Source: JBEVNX01 sp040507895 (lineage in GTDB: Bacteria > Desulfobacterota > Binatia > JACPRU01). From it: a stretch of DNA of 9,005 nucleotides. Location: contig JBEVNX010000005.1 in NCBI GenBank assembly GCA_040507895.1, positions 1 to 9,005 of the forward strand, read 5' to 3'. Shown piece after piece: positions 1 to 6,503 of the stretch. Position numbers and translations under genes: made by a program. The notes below the pieces were generated by a model. That model saw only the letters and a list, made by a program, of their open reading frames with translations. It made no database searches and was not told the DNA's origin. Every line of letters begins with the position of its first letter. Position 1 is the stretch's first letter.

Positions 1-535
1 CCGGCAGGAGATTGAAGTAGTCGAGGAGCCGCCCGGCGGCCACGACTCCGTCGACCGCCGGGCGTGGCAAGCGTGTGAGGAGAGACATCTCGTGGTCCGA
101 CGGCGTCCTTTCGCCGGCGCGGCCGCTGCGCACGCTCTCCCCCAGGCTGCGGGCTAGCGCTTCGAGCGGCTCGCGCGGGTCGAAGATCCGCTTGCGTACG
201 TAGAGCGGCGCCTCGTCGTCGAACGCCTCCTTGCCGCTGAAGGAGATCGCGATGCTCGTGCGCTGGTAGAGGCGTCTGCCGACGACGTAGCGGTTCAACC
301 GCGGAAACTCCTCGAGCACGCAAGCAATCCCTCGCAGCACGAGATGGAAGAACGTCAGCCGCACGCCGTGAATGCTCGAGAACGACTCCGCGAAGGCGAG
401 GGCGGCATCGGCGGCGACGTCTTGCTCGAACCAGACCGCCGACTCGTTGCGCCGGCGCATCAGGAAGGGCATGAAGCGTCGCACGAGCGGCACCCGCTCG
501 GCGAGCACGCCGTCGGGTCGGCCGAAGAGAGGCAT
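1..535 (-). CDS. 2-oxoacid dehydrogenase E2-type acyltransferase catalytic domain protein (partial, C-terminus beyond window)
   Basis: Reading the reverse strand from ATG at 535 gives 178 residues open to the window edge. The protein begins MPLFGRPDGVLAERVPLVRR and includes FPRLNRYVVGRRLYQR followed by SIAISFSGKEAF. This is the pattern of stand-alone '2-oxo acid dehydrogenase subunit E2' proteins of the chloramphenicol-acetyltransferase/E2 fold. There is no lipoyl or E1/E3-binding domain before the catalytic fold, so it is probably a free CoA-dependent acyltransferase rather than a dehydrogenase-complex core. The catalytic HxxxD motif would lie past base 1 and cannot be checked. A Shine-Dalgarno AAGGAG (544-539) sits only 3 nt from the ATG, a short spacer, but no better start is present. 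It is divergent from the patatin gene and shares the inverted repeat between them. Acyl substrate unknown. Confidence is high for the fold and low for the reaction. Confidence 0.82.
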   Translation of the reverse strand, partial: MPLFGRPDGVLAERVPLVRRFMPFLMRRRNESAVWFEQDVAADAALAFAESFSSIHGVRLTFFHLVLRGIACVLEEFPRLNRYVVGRRLYQRTSIAISFSGKEAFDDEAPLYVRKRIFDPREPLEALARSLGESVRSGRAGERTPSDHEMSLLTRLPRPAVDGVVAAGRLLDYFNLLP

Positions 536-542
536 GCGCTCC

Positions 543-645
543 TTAGGATCCCGTCCGAGCCATCGCTCCCGTCGCCCATGAGCCGATCGCGAGGCTTGGC
601 GCTCGACTCGTTGGCTCGGTCCGGATTGCTCGGACGGAATCCTAG
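543..645. promoter_or_regulatory. Divergent control region with 22-bp inverted repeat
   Basis: The 137-bp gap between the divergent acyltransferase and patatin starts holds two inverted arms, 543-564 and 624-645, which match at 19 of 22 positions across a 59-nt spacer. Both arms carry the core GCTCGGACGG, then G or A, then ATCCTA. Read toward its own gene, each arm has the same orientation: on the minus strand it runs into the acyltransferase Shine-Dalgarno, and on the plus strand it ends 27 nt before the patatin ATG. This is the arrangement expected of an operator or promoter element serving both genes. No convincing -35/-10 or sigma-54 element was found, and the binding protein is unknown. 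The repeat is seen in the sequence; its role is inferred. Confidence 0.5.
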
Positions 646-672
646 CCCAAGCGGCCGGCGAGGCGCCAATCG

Positions 673-1917
673 ATGAGCGCACCCGCTAGGATCGCGGTGG
701 TGCTCTCGGGCGGCGGTGCGCGCGGCGCCTATGAGGCCGGGGTGCTTCACTACATCGTCGAGCGCCTGCCTGAGGTGCTCGGTCGGCCGGTGCGCTTCGA
801 CATCGTCAGCGGCACGAGCGTCGGAGCGATCCATGCGTGCTTTCTCGCGGGACACGCCGGCGAGCCTGGGGCGCTGGACGAGCTGATCGAGATTTGGCGC
901 TCGTTCGAGATCGAGCGGATCCTGCGCTTGACGCCGTTCAAGCTGCTGTCGCTTCCCGCTCGGCTACTCGGTCTGGGGCGGCGCGCCAGGGCCGAGCCGG
1001 GGAGCGAGCCCGGCGCGCCGATGCGCATTCCGGGCCTGCTCGACTTCTCTCCGCTCGAGCGGGTCATCATCGACCGCGTGCCTTGGGCGCGGATCCCCGA
1101 AAAGATCCGCGCCGGTGCGGTCGACGCCATCGCGATCGCCACCACCGAGGTCAAGACGGGCAACACGGTGATCTTCGTCGAGAACCGCGAAGGGCGGGTC
1201 GACCACTGGGCGCGCGACCCGTTCGTGATAGCGCGTTCAGCCCGCCTCGCGCCCGAGCACGCGCTCGCTTCCGCGGCTATCCCGCTGATCTTTCCGGCGA
1301 TTCGTATCGGCCAGCTCTTCTACTGCGACGGGAGCCTGCGGCTGAATACGCCGCTTTCGCCGGCGCTGCGGCTCGGCGCGGACCGGGTGCTGGTGATCGG
1401 CATGCACTACCAGCGGCCGCCGGGCGAGCCCCCTTCGCAGGTCGCGGAAGAGAGCGTCGGTAGCCCGGCGTTTCTAGCTGGCAAGGTGCTGAATGCGCTC
1501 TTGCTCGACCGCGTCGACTACGACGCCGACCGCTTGCGGCTCTTCAACGAGATTCTCCAGGAGGGCCAGCGCGTCTACGGCCAAGAGTTTCTCGAGCGCA
1601 TCAACAAGCCGATCGTGCGCAGCCGTGGCACGGCCTACCGGATCGTACGCGACCTCTTTCTACGTCCGTCGCGCGATCTCGGCGCGGTCGCTTCGGAGTG
1701 CCTCGCCCACCGCCGCCCGCGGCCGCAACCCGGTTCGTGGCTTGCGCGAGTCTTTTTGCGCTACGCGTCGAAGAACACGGGCGGCGAAGCCGACTTTCTG
1801 TCTTACCTGTATTTCGACGGATGCTACGCCCGCCACTTGGTTGAGCTAGGCATGTCGGACGCCGAGAGGCAGCGCGACAGGCTCGCGGAGTTCTTCGCAG
1901 CTAGTCCGGGCGTTTAA
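673..1917 (+). CDS. Patatin-like phospholipase family protein
   Basis: This 414-residue protein has the patatin (PNPLA) serine hydrolase signature. The glycine-rich oxyanion loop is SGGGARGAYEAGVL (residues 12-25), the nucleophile elbow is SGTSVGA with Ser49, and the catalytic-dyad Asp is Asp219 in FYCDGSLR. The Asp motif is DGS, whereas DGG or DGA is usual. The family hydrolyses acyl esters of phospholipids or other lipids through a Ser-Asp dyad. There is no signal peptide or membrane segment, so it is probably cytoplasmic or peripheral at the inner membrane. The ATG at 673 is the only start after an in-frame TAG at 643-645; its Shine-Dalgarno is weak (AGG at 661). The gene is divergent from the acyltransferase and is followed after 41 nt by the M48 protease. 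The C-terminal roughly 150 residues have no motif I recognise. An acyl-lipid remodelling role with the neighbouring acyltransferase is plausible but inferred. Confidence 0.9.
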   Translation: MSAPARIAVVLSGGGARGAYEAGVLHYIVERLPEVLGRPVRFDIVSGTSVGAIHACFLAGHAGEPGALDELIEIWRSFEIERILRLTPFKLLSLPARLLGLGRRARAEPGSEPGAPMRIPGLLDFSPLERVIIDRVPWARIPEKIRAGAVDAIAIATTEVKTGNTVIFVENREGRVDHWARDPFVIARSARLAPEHALASAAIPLIFPAIRIGQLFYCDGSLRLNTPLSPALRLGADRVLVIGMHYQRPPGEPPSQVAEESVGSPAFLAGKVLNALLLDRVDYDADRLRLFNEILQEGQRVYGQEFLERINKPIVRSRGTAYRIVRDLFLRPSRDLGAVASECLAHRRPRPQPGSWLARVFLRYASKNTGGEADFLSYLYFDGCYARHLVELGMSDAERQRDRLAEFFAASPGV

Positions 1918-1958
1918 GGCCTATTGCCGGCTGGCGGCCCCGGCCGTATCGTAACTTC

Positions 1959-3032
1959 GTGATCGCTCGACGGTTTGCGGCGGCGTTGCTGCTCGCGGGC
2001 GCGCTCGCGGGATGCGCGGTTCCGCCCTCGGGACCGCGTGCTTCGATTCCCTCGCGGTCACGCAACTCCGCGTCTCTTGACAATTCGCTCGCTCAGGAAT
2101 CGGCGATGCTTCGCGATCGAGCCCAGGCGCGGATGCGCGAGCAGAAGCGACGCATCGAGCGCGTCGGTCAGCGGCTTCTCGACACGATCCCCAGCCACCC
2201 CGACGTGCAGTTCGTCATCGCCAACGGGGACCCGTCGATCAATGCGGGGGCCACGTTCGGGCAAGTGGCGGTTACGTCGGGCATGCTCGACTTCGTCGAG
2301 TCCGACGACGAGATGGCCGTCGTCCTGGGTCACGAGCTCGCCCACATTACCGAAGGCCACGTCGTCAAGGGAGCGATCGGGAGTCTGGCGCTGAACGTGC
2401 TGGCGATCGTGCTCGAGACGCAAGCGCCCGGCGCTGGGCAGGCGGCGGGCGGCATCGGGCAGTTGTTCCTCAATCACTATACCCAGACTCAAGAGCGCGT
2501 CGCCGACGAAGTCGGGCTTCGCTACGCGTATGAGGCGGGGTACGACCCGCGCGCGGCCGTCGACTTGCAGGAGCGGCTCGCGGTCCAAGTGCCGCAATCG
2601 ATGTCCGCCGGATATTTCGACACGCACCCATCCTCGGTCGAGCGGGCAGTGGCCGCTCGCGAGGAAGCCCGCGAGCTCCTCGCCCAGGGCGAGCCGCCGG
2701 GTCGAAGCGAAGCTCTGGCGCTCGAGCGATCCGACCAACGCCTCGGACAGGCGTCGCGAAGCCGGACGAAAGCCGCAAGCTCCCCCGCCTCGTTCGGCGC
2801 CTCCCCGACGGGACGAGCGGCGGCACCGGATCCCGTAGACGCGGCCGACTCCGAAGACTGCCGCCGCGCTGCGGTATACGCGGAGATGGCGCGCGACGCC
2901 CGTGATCCCGAGCAGCGGCAGCAGCTCGAGCGCCGCGCGGCGCGATACTGCCCTTCGCTGGCGGGAGCGTCGAGCCCTAGCGGTCCGGGGCCCGGGGTCC
3001 GCGACAGCGACCCACCCCTGGATCGTTACTGA
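1959..3032 (+). CDS. M48 family metalloprotease lipoprotein
   Basis: A 357-residue protein starting at GTG. A lipoprotein signal peptide ends in the lipobox LAGC with Cys19; Ala follows, with no Asp at +2, so outer-membrane sorting is likely. The M48 zinc protease domain spans roughly residues 60-235: HELAH (His125, Glu126, His129), a third-ligand region QERVADEVG with Glu179 and Asp183, the AGYDP stretch, and the conserved DTHPSSVER with His223. The family (BepA, LoiP, Oma1 relatives) degrades or refolds misassembled envelope proteins in the periplasm. There are no recognisable TPR repeats. Instead a Pro/Ser/Ala-rich linker leads to a short charged C-terminal helical part bounded by Cys301 and Cys331, which could form a disulfide. 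No Shine-Dalgarno is visible, but no alternative upstream start competes and the signal peptide fixes the N-terminus. Probably co-transcribed with the flanking genes. Confidence 0.92.
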   Translation: MIARRFAAALLLAGALAGCAVPPSGPRASIPSRSRNSASLDNSLAQESAMLRDRAQARMREQKRRIERVGQRLLDTIPSHPDVQFVIANGDPSINAGATFGQVAVTSGMLDFVESDDEMAVVLGHELAHITEGHVVKGAIGSLALNVLAIVLETQAPGAGQAAGGIGQLFLNHYTQTQERVADEVGLRYAYEAGYDPRAAVDLQERLAVQVPQSMSAGYFDTHPSSVERAVAAREEARELLAQGEPPGRSEALALERSDQRLGQASRSRTKAASSPASFGASPTGRAAAPDPVDAADSEDCRRAAVYAEMARDARDPEQRQQLERRAARYCPSLAGASSPSGPGPGVRDSDPPLDRY

Positions 3033-3033
3033 G

Positions 3034-5973
3034 GTGAGCGAGCCACCCCTCGAGACCGCTCTTCGCGAGGTCGCGATCGACCTCCAGCGTCTGGCGGCGG
3101 GGCGCCGGCCTTCCATCTTCGAGCCGCGCGACTGGCTGCGGCGGATGATCGAGCAATCGCTCGGCGACGAGCACGTTCGTACCGCGCTGTTTCGCTTCGT
3201 CGACGTACTGCCGAGCTTGCGCGGGGCCCGCGACGTCGGCGAGCATCTCGAGCAGTATTTCGCCAACGTCGATCATGCCCTCGGCGGCTTGACGCTGCTC
3301 GCCCACACCCTCCACGCCGGTTGGATGGTGGCGCCGATCGTTCGCCGCAACGTCACCTCGCTCGCTCGGCGCTTCATCGCACCGAACGACTCACAGGCGC
3401 TTGGCGAAGTCCTCGAAGGCCTGCGCGCCGAACCGGCAGCGTTCACGCTCGATCTCGTCGGCGAAGCGACCGTCAGCCAGGCCGAGGCCGTGCGCATGCT
3501 CGGACGCTACGAGGCTCTGGTCACGGATCTCGCGGCATTGACCGAAGGTTGGCCAGAGGTTCCCCGCATCGACCGCGACGACCGCGGGCAGCTGCCGCGA
3601 GTCGACGTATCGGTCAAGCTCTCGTCTCTCTACGCCCGCTTCGATCCCCTCGATCCGGAGACCGAGCGGGTGGTCGCCAAGCGGCTGCGGCGGCTGTTGC
3701 GCGAGGCAGCGCGGGTCGGCGCGGCGATCACCGTCGACATGGAGCAGCACGCTTTCAAGGATACGACGCTGGCGATCACACGCGCCGTGCTCGGCGAAGA
3801 GGAGTTCCACCATGCGCCGCGAGCGACGATCGCCATGCAGGCTTATCTCCGCGATACGGAGCAAGATCTCGAAGCGCTTCTCGATTGGGCGCGGCGCAAT
3901 CGCCGGCGGGTCGGTGTGCGCCTCGTCAAGGGAGCCTACTGGGACAGTGAAATCGCGTGGGCTGCGCAGAAGGGTTGGCGCCCGCCGGTGTTCACCGAAA
4001 AGCCCGAAACCGACCTCGCCTACGAGCGGCTGTCGCGCCGGCTGCTCGAGAGCCACGACGCGGCCGACGCCGCGTTTGGCAGCCACAATCTGAGGAGCAT
4101 CGCCCACGCGATCGCCCACGCCCGCACGCTCGGCCTGCCTGCAGGCGCCTACGAGATCCAGATGCTCCACGGAATGGCCGAGCCCTTGCGTCACGCGCTC
4201 GTCGAGCGCGGCGAGCGCGTGCGCGTCTATCTCCCGGTCGGCGATTTGATTCCGGGGATGGCGTACCTGATTCGGCGATTGCTCGAAAACACGTCGAACG
4301 TTTCCTTCCTCCGCGAGACGTATGGCGACGAACACGATTTGGACCGCCTGACGAGGCCGCCGATCGTGGCCGCGGCCCCGCGCCTTGATGCCAAGGCCCG
4401 CATGGCATTTGGCAACGAGCCGCCTCGTGACTTCTCTCGAGAGGAGGCCCGCGAGCGGTTCGGACGCGCGCTCGACGGCGCCCATGCCTCGAGCGGCGGG
4501 CTCCATGCGCTTTGCGTCGCGGGTGATTCCGTGTCGGCCGGCGAACGGCTCGAATCCCGCAACCCCGCGGATCCCGACGAAGTGATCGGCACCGTTCCGG
4601 TCGCCGACGGTACGCTGGTGGACCGAGCCGTAGCAGGAGCCGCCGAAGCGTTCACGCGCTGGCGCGCCACGCCGATCGCCGAGCGGGTCGGCACGCTGGC
4701 CCGAGCCGCGGATGAAATCCGGCGCCGGCGCGACGAGCTCGCCGCGGCGATCGTCCTCGAGGTAGGCAAGGGATGGCGCGATGCCGACGCCGAGGTCTGC
4801 GAAGCCGTCGACTATCTCGACTACTACGCTCGCCAGATCGAGGGCATCGGCGGCTCCCGCACGACTGGGTCGCTGCCGGGTGAGCAGAACGAGCTCCGCT
4901 ACGAGCCGCTCGGTGTCGTCGCGGTCATCGCTCCTTGGAATTTCCCGCTGGCGATTGCGCTCGGCATGGTTTCCGCCGCGCTTGCCGCGGGCAATACGGT
5001 GGTGTTGAAGCCCGCTGAACAGGCGCCGGTGATCGGCGCCGAGCTCCACGGGATCCTGTCGAGGGCGGGAATCCCAAACGAGGCGTTTGCCCTCCTTCAA
5101 GGAGCCGGTGAGGTCGGGGCGGCGCTGGTGAAGCACGGCTCAGTGCGGGCCGTCGCGTTCACCGGATCGCGAGCGGTCGGTCTCGAGATTCTGCGAGCCG
5201 TCGCGGCCGGCCCGGCGGGCGACGGATCGCTCAAGCGGGCGGTCTGCGAAATGGGCGGGAAGAATGCGATCATCGTCGACGACGACGCCGATCAGGACGA
5301 GGCCGTGGCGGCGATCCTCGAGTCGGCGTTCGGCTATCAAGGTCAGAAGTGTTCCGCCGCTTCCCGGCTGATCGTCGTCGGCGACGCGGGCCGTTCCCTG
5401 GTCGGCCGTGTCGTCGAGGCTGCACGTACGCTGCGCGTGGGACCGCCGGAGGATCCGCGCAACGCCATCGGTCCACTGATCGACGCCGAAGCGCGGACGC
5501 GAGTGCTCGCGGCGATTCGGCGGTCGGCGCAAGAGGGCCAGCTGCTGCTCGGCCCGGACTGCCGCGCTCTGCCCGACAGGGGGTATTTCGTGCCGCCGGT
5601 GATCGTTTCCGGTCTCGACCCGTTCCATCCACTGTCCCAGGAGGAGATCTTCGGGCCGTTACTCTGCGTACTTTCGGCGGACTCCTTCGAGGAAGCGATC
5701 ACGATCGCCAACGCCACGCCGTACGGTCTCACCGGCGGAGTGTTCTCGCGCTCGCCAGCGCACCTCGAGTACGCGCGGCGCGAGCTTCGCGTCGGCAATC
5801 TCTACCTCAACCGCGGCACCACCGGCGCGATCGTCGGGCGCCAGCCGTTCGGCGGCCTCAAGTCGTCAGGGGCGGGCTGGAAGGCGGGCGGGCCCGACTA
5901 CGTGAAGCAGTTCCTCGAGTCGCGAACCATCGCCGAGAACACGCTTCGGCACGGCTTCGCACCGGGGGTCTGA
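3034..5973 (+). CDS. putA: Bifunctional proline dehydrogenase / L-glutamate gamma-semialdehyde dehydrogenase (PutA, no DNA-binding domain)
   Basis: Oxidises proline to glutamate: FAD-dependent PRODH makes P5C, then NAD-dependent P5CDH oxidises the semialdehyde. From GTG 3034 it is 979 residues, the size of minimal type A PutA (about 1000 residues) without the ribbon-helix-helix repressor domain. The PRODH barrel (about 150-440) shows VDMEQHAFKD (Asp235), VRLVKGAYW (Lys299), FGSHNLRS and YLIRRLLENTSN (Arg414, Arg415). The ALDH domain (about 500-965) shows APWNFP (Asn636), VLKPAEQ (Lys659), FTGSRAVG, CEMGGKNA (Glu739), GQKCSAASR (catalytic Cys773) and the C-terminal GRQPFGGLKSSG. The frame stays open upstream to 2902, but that part overlaps the protease and lacks PutA character, so GTG one base after the protease stop is chosen, suggesting coupled translation. 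Lacking the repressor domain, it cannot autoregulate as E. coli PutA does. All key residues are present. Confidence 0.97.
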   Translation: MSEPPLETALREVAIDLQRLAAGRRPSIFEPRDWLRRMIEQSLGDEHVRTALFRFVDVLPSLRGARDVGEHLEQYFANVDHALGGLTLLAHTLHAGWMVAPIVRRNVTSLARRFIAPNDSQALGEVLEGLRAEPAAFTLDLVGEATVSQAEAVRMLGRYEALVTDLAALTEGWPEVPRIDRDDRGQLPRVDVSVKLSSLYARFDPLDPETERVVAKRLRRLLREAARVGAAITVDMEQHAFKDTTLAITRAVLGEEEFHHAPRATIAMQAYLRDTEQDLEALLDWARRNRRRVGVRLVKGAYWDSEIAWAAQKGWRPPVFTEKPETDLAYERLSRRLLESHDAADAAFGSHNLRSIAHAIAHARTLGLPAGAYEIQMLHGMAEPLRHALVERGERVRVYLPVGDLIPGMAYLIRRLLENTSNVSFLRETYGDEHDLDRLTRPPIVAAAPRLDAKARMAFGNEPPRDFSREEARERFGRALDGAHASSGGLHALCVAGDSVSAGERLESRNPADPDEVIGTVPVADGTLVDRAVAGAAEAFTRWRATPIAERVGTLARAADEIRRRRDELAAAIVLEVGKGWRDADAEVCEAVDYLDYYARQIEGIGGSRTTGSLPGEQNELRYEPLGVVAVIAPWNFPLAIALGMVSAALAAGNTVVLKPAEQAPVIGAELHGILSRAGIPNEAFALLQGAGEVGAALVKHGSVRAVAFTGSRAVGLEILRAVAAGPAGDGSLKRAVCEMGGKNAIIVDDDADQDEAVAAILESAFGYQGQKCSAASRLIVVGDAGRSLVGRVVEAARTLRVGPPEDPRNAIGPLIDAEARTRVLAAIRRSAQEGQLLLGPDCRALPDRGYFVPPVIVSGLDPFHPLSQEEIFGPLLCVLSADSFEEAITIANATPYGLTGGVFSRSPAHLEYARRELRVGNLYLNRGTTGAIVGRQPFGGLKSSGAGWKAGGPDYVKQFLESRTIAENTLRHGFAPGV

Positions 5974-5982
5974 GAGCCTCAG
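5970..5982. terminator. Small palindrome spanning the two convergent stop codons (weak candidate bidirectional terminator)
   Basis: CTGAG (5970-5974), a 3-nt loop and CTCAG (5978-5982) form a perfect 5-bp stem, extendable by two G-U pairs. The stem contains the putA TGA and the opposing pilin TGA. No U-tract follows on either side, so intrinsic termination would be inefficient. Part of the symmetry follows automatically from two opposed TGA codons. The structure is visible; function is doubtful. Confidence 0.2.
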
Positions 5983-6377
5983 GTGCAGGGGCCGGGACTC
6001 GGCGTCATCGTCCCTCCCAACGAGGTGTAGGAGAACGCCGGCGAGGTCCCGCCGATGGCGCAAACCGTCAGGCTGTACTCTGTGTTCGTCGGTGGCGGGG
6101 TGATGGCCAGAGCTACACCGAATGACGGTTGGTATCCGTAGTCGCTTTCCAGGATCACTTCCGTGGCGCCCGTATATGTATGGAAGTGGACGTAGTAAGC
6201 CTCGATGGCCAGTCGTGCCTCGTGCAGAGTGGATTCCATTAGGCTGTCGACGGACTTCTGTTTGTAGAGCGCGTATTGCGAGATCGCGATCGCGGATAGA
6301 AGAGCGATGATGCCGATCACCACGAGTAGCTCGATGAGCGTGAATCCTCGATTGGTGGATCCTCCTTGCCCGGTCAT
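5979..6377 (-). CDS. Type IV pilin-like protein (prepilin, GFTLIE N-terminus)
   Basis: Pilus or pseudopilus subunit processed by a prepilin peptidase. With ATG 6377 the leader is MTGQGGSTNRG (11 residues) and cleavage before Phe gives a 121-residue mature protein. An ATG at 6401 would add 8 residues; neither start has a good Shine-Dalgarno, and the shorter leader is nearer the type IVa norm. The mature N-terminus FTLIELLVVIGIIALLSAIA has the essential Glu5 and one hydrophobic helix. Ser replaces the usual Pro22. Aromatic residues sit at Tyr24, Tyr27, Tyr50, Tyr51, Phe54 and Tyr57 of the mature protein. The C-terminal half is Thr/Ser/Gly/Pro-rich, with two cysteines (Cys95, Cys120) that may form the pilin disulfide loop. 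No assembly genes are nearby. It could be a major pilin, a minor pilin or a type II secretion pseudopilin; size favours a pilin. Confidence 0.88.
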   Translation of the reverse strand: MTGQGGSTNRGFTLIELLVVIGIIALLSAIAISQYALYKQKSVDSLMESTLHEARLAIEAYYVHFHTYTGATEVILESDYGYQPSFGVALAITPPPTNTEYSLTVCAIGGTSPAFSYTSLGGTMTPSPGPCT

Positions 6378-6434
6378 GTCCCCAGAATGAGCAAGGGCCA
6401 TGCCTAGGACGGGACGAATTCGAATACATGGTGG

Positions 6435-6440
6435 ATCATA
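6435..6440 (-). promoter_or_regulatory. Candidate -10 box for the pilin gene
   Basis: On the minus strand TATGAT (five of six matches to TATAAT) lies 33 nt upstream of the ATG at 6401 and 57 nt upstream of the ATG at 6377, in an AT-richer spacer. No good -35 is found at 16-18 nt (CCATCT at 17). A TTGACG exists but is 31 nt away. No sigma-54 -24/-12 pair, common for pilA genes, was seen. Two overlapping 8-bp palindromes (CGAATTCG and ATTCGAAT, 6415-6425) lie between this box and the start codons. Weak call. Confidence 0.28.
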
Positions 6441-6483
6441 CAGAAAAAGCTCTCCATAGATGGGCGAAAAACGTCAAAATGAC

Positions 6484-6503
6484 AAAAAGTGGTGTCACTT
6501 TTT
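6484..6503 (-). terminator. Hairpin overlapping the DCC oxidoreductase stop codon
   Basis: A perfect 8-bp stem, AAAAAGTG and CACTTTTT around a 4-nt loop, covers 6484-6503. On the minus strand the first arm includes the last two Lys codons and part of the stop of the DCC gene; the second arm ends in a run of five T, and more T-rich sequence follows. This resembles an intrinsic terminator for the DCC gene, insulating the pilin. The stem is AT-rich, so it is weaker than a classical one. It would also make a hairpin on the plus strand, where no gene needs it. Confidence 0.45.

Noticed and set aside
612..630. Sigma-54-like TGGC ... TTGCT upstream of the patatin gene
   Set aside because: The GG-to-GC spacing is 13 bp instead of the required 10, so it would not be recognised.
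460..855. 131-codon minus-strand frame over the divergent promoter and patatin start
   Set aside because: It overlaps both the acyltransferase N-terminus and the patatin nucleophile region in other frames and shows no family resemblance.
2902..3033. Upstream extension of the putA frame, which would add 44 residues
   Set aside because: It overlaps the end of the M48 gene in another frame, the extra residues are Ser/Arg-rich and unlike PutA, and the GTG at 3034 gives the normal type A length.
2058..3266. 402-codon open frame on the minus strand antisense to the M48 protease and putA start
   Set aside because: Shadow of high-GC codon usage: no motif, it crosses two well-supported genes, and it has no plausible promoter or ribosome site.
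3391..5136. 581-codon open frame on the minus strand antisense to putA
   Set aside because: It is fully inside a gene with intact catalytic motifs, has no recognisable domain and has the Arg/Gly/Ala-rich composition typical of GC-rich antisense frames.
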